A DNA stretch of 64,000 nucleotides from Clostridia bacterium (GTDB taxonomy: Bacteria; Bacillota; Clostridia; Oscillospirales; Acutalibacteraceae), in assembly GCA_017409475.1 (NCBI GenBank), contig JAFQSP010000010.1:1-64000 (forward strand), in the 5' to 3' direction. The position numbers and the translations under genes were made by a program. The notes under the pieces were generated by a model that made no database searches, had not been told where the DNA came from, and saw only the letters and a list, made by a program, of their open reading frames with translations. Shown piece after piece: positions 63,180 through 64,000 of the stretch. The first letter of the stretch is position 1; each line of letters begins with the position of its first letter.

Positions 63180-64000
63180 ATGGATAATAACAAGAAAAGA
63201 CAACTTGAAATAGTTGCAACAAAGGCACGAATGGGAATCATCGAAGGGACCTATAATGCAAAATCGGGACATCCCGGCGGTTCGCTTTCGGTAGTTGACC
63301 TTCTTACCTATCTTTATTTTGAAAAAATGAATATCGACCCGAAAAATCCTGATATGAAGGATAGAGACAGATTTGTTCTGTCAAAGGGTCATGCCGCGCC
63401 TGCGCTTTATTCGGTGCTTGCTCTTCGTGGCTTTTTCTCCACCGACGAGATAAAAAATTTGCGTAAGCCGAATGCTCTTCTCCAGGGACATCCGAGCATC
63501 GCAATCGACGGCGTTGATATGTCCACCGGCTCGCTCGGTCAGGGTATTTCAACCGCTTGCGGAATGGCTCTTGCAGGAAAGCTTGACGGCGCTTCATATC
63601 GTGTTTATACCGCCCTCGGTGACGGTGAAATCGAGGAAGGTCAGGTTTGGGAGGCAGCTATGTTTGCCGCTAATAAGAAGCTTGACAACCTCACCGCTTT
63701 TGTTGATTTCAATAATCTTCAGATTGACGGTACCCTCGACGAAGTAAACTCACCCTGCCCGATTGACGAAAAGTTTATGGCTTTCGGCTGGGATGTTACA
63801 ATTATCGACGGAAATGATTTTGACGCAATCGAGGAAGCCATCGCTCACGCCGAAACTGTAAAGGACAAGCCCTCGGTTATTATTCTCAAAACCTTAAAGG
63901 GTAAGGGAGTATCCTTTATGGAGAATCAGGTTGGCTGGCACGGAAAGGCTCCTAATGCCGATGAATATGCCGTAGCCATGAACGAACTTAACGAAAAGCT
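63180..64000 (+). CDS. Transketolase, N-terminal subunit (partial)
   Basis: The first 273 codons of a thiamine diphosphate transketolase, cut by the window edge. SGHPGGSLSVVDLL, SKGHAAPALYSVLA, STGSLGQGISTACGMALAGK and the ThDP-binding GDGEIEEGQVWEAAMFA with VDFNNLQIDG are present. Layout and early sequence resemble the split type, in which N- and C-terminal halves are separate genes. It interconverts sugar phosphates in the pentose phosphate pathway. A GGGAG site precedes the ATG. Confidence 0.93.
   Translation, partial: MDNNKKRQLEIVATKARMGIIEGTYNAKSGHPGGSLSVVDLLTYLYFEKMNIDPKNPDMKDRDRFVLSKGHAAPALYSVLALRGFFSTDEIKNLRKPNALLQGHPSIAIDGVDMSTGSLGQGISTACGMALAGKLDGASYRVYTALGDGEIEEGQVWEAAMFAANKKLDNLTAFVDFNNLQIDGTLDEVNSPCPIDEKFMAFGWDVTIIDGNDFDAIEEAIAHAETVKDKPSVIILKTLKGKGVSFMENQVGWHGKAPNADEYAVAMNELNEK

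Overview
The window looks like chromosomal DNA of a low-to-middling G+C anaerobic Firmicute of class Clostridia, probably a gut Ruminococcaceae/Oscillospiraceae-type bacterium. The support is the Gram-positive division cluster (sepF, divIVA), Firmicute housekeeping genes (rnj, gdpP, rqcH, trmK, ylbF), a T-box leader, GatCAB-dependent amidation, a c-subunit with a sodium-type binding site, and BspA-like leucine-rich repeat and SGNH lipoproteins. This is inference from gene content; no rRNA is present.

Region 1 (1-6.7 kb) is accessory. A minus-strand operon (XRE regulator, coiled-coil protein, signal peptidase I, large surface protein running off the left edge) is followed by a scarred intergenic region with a truncated abrB/spoVT start and a MITE-like inverted repeat. 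Then come an AT-rich acyltransferase, a truncated AbrB gene, a SHOCT membrane protein and an asparaginase.

Region 2 (6.7-29.4 kb) is all on the minus strand. In transcription order it holds yifB/comM, mnmA, an ABC-ABC-DUF1854 trio, an MFS transporter, a 16-repeat LRR protein, the complete F-type ATP synthase operon (atpI-B-E-F-H-A-G-D-C), and a T-box-controlled operon with an AspRS-GatC fusion, a shortened GatA and GatB.

Region 3 (29.8-64 kb) is all on the plus strand apart from one tRNA-Thr. The first block is rnj-gdpP-rplI-dnaB-tilS-hpt-ftsH-DUF1858-trmK-nif3-rqcH: RNA decay, c-di-AMP turnover, replication, tRNA modification and ribosome rescue. Next are three secreted lipoproteins (LRR and two SGNH hydrolases), tRNA-Thr(GGT) on the minus strand, a DUF4364 protein and a HAD phosphatase. 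Then come miaB-ylbF-mutS-mutL-miaA-hfq (tRNA modification and mismatch repair), an HlyD-like protein-ylmE-sepF-divIVA-ileS-lspA-rluD (division and envelope), and the start of a split transketolase.

The observations most worth a second look are: the AspRS-GatC fusion next to a GatA lacking the Gly-Ser amidase motif; the surface protein whose CHAP-like domain has lost its Cys, His and Asn; the ABC/DUF1854 cluster; a three-copy long hairpin ending in an AAGGAGATTTATACT arm, one copy of which buries the ribosome binding site of a small ORF; an hfq leader hairpin that covers the hfq ribosome binding site; and a Cys-rich tail on the YlbF protein beside miaB. I saw no CRISPR array, prophage, insertion sequence transposase or rRNA operon.
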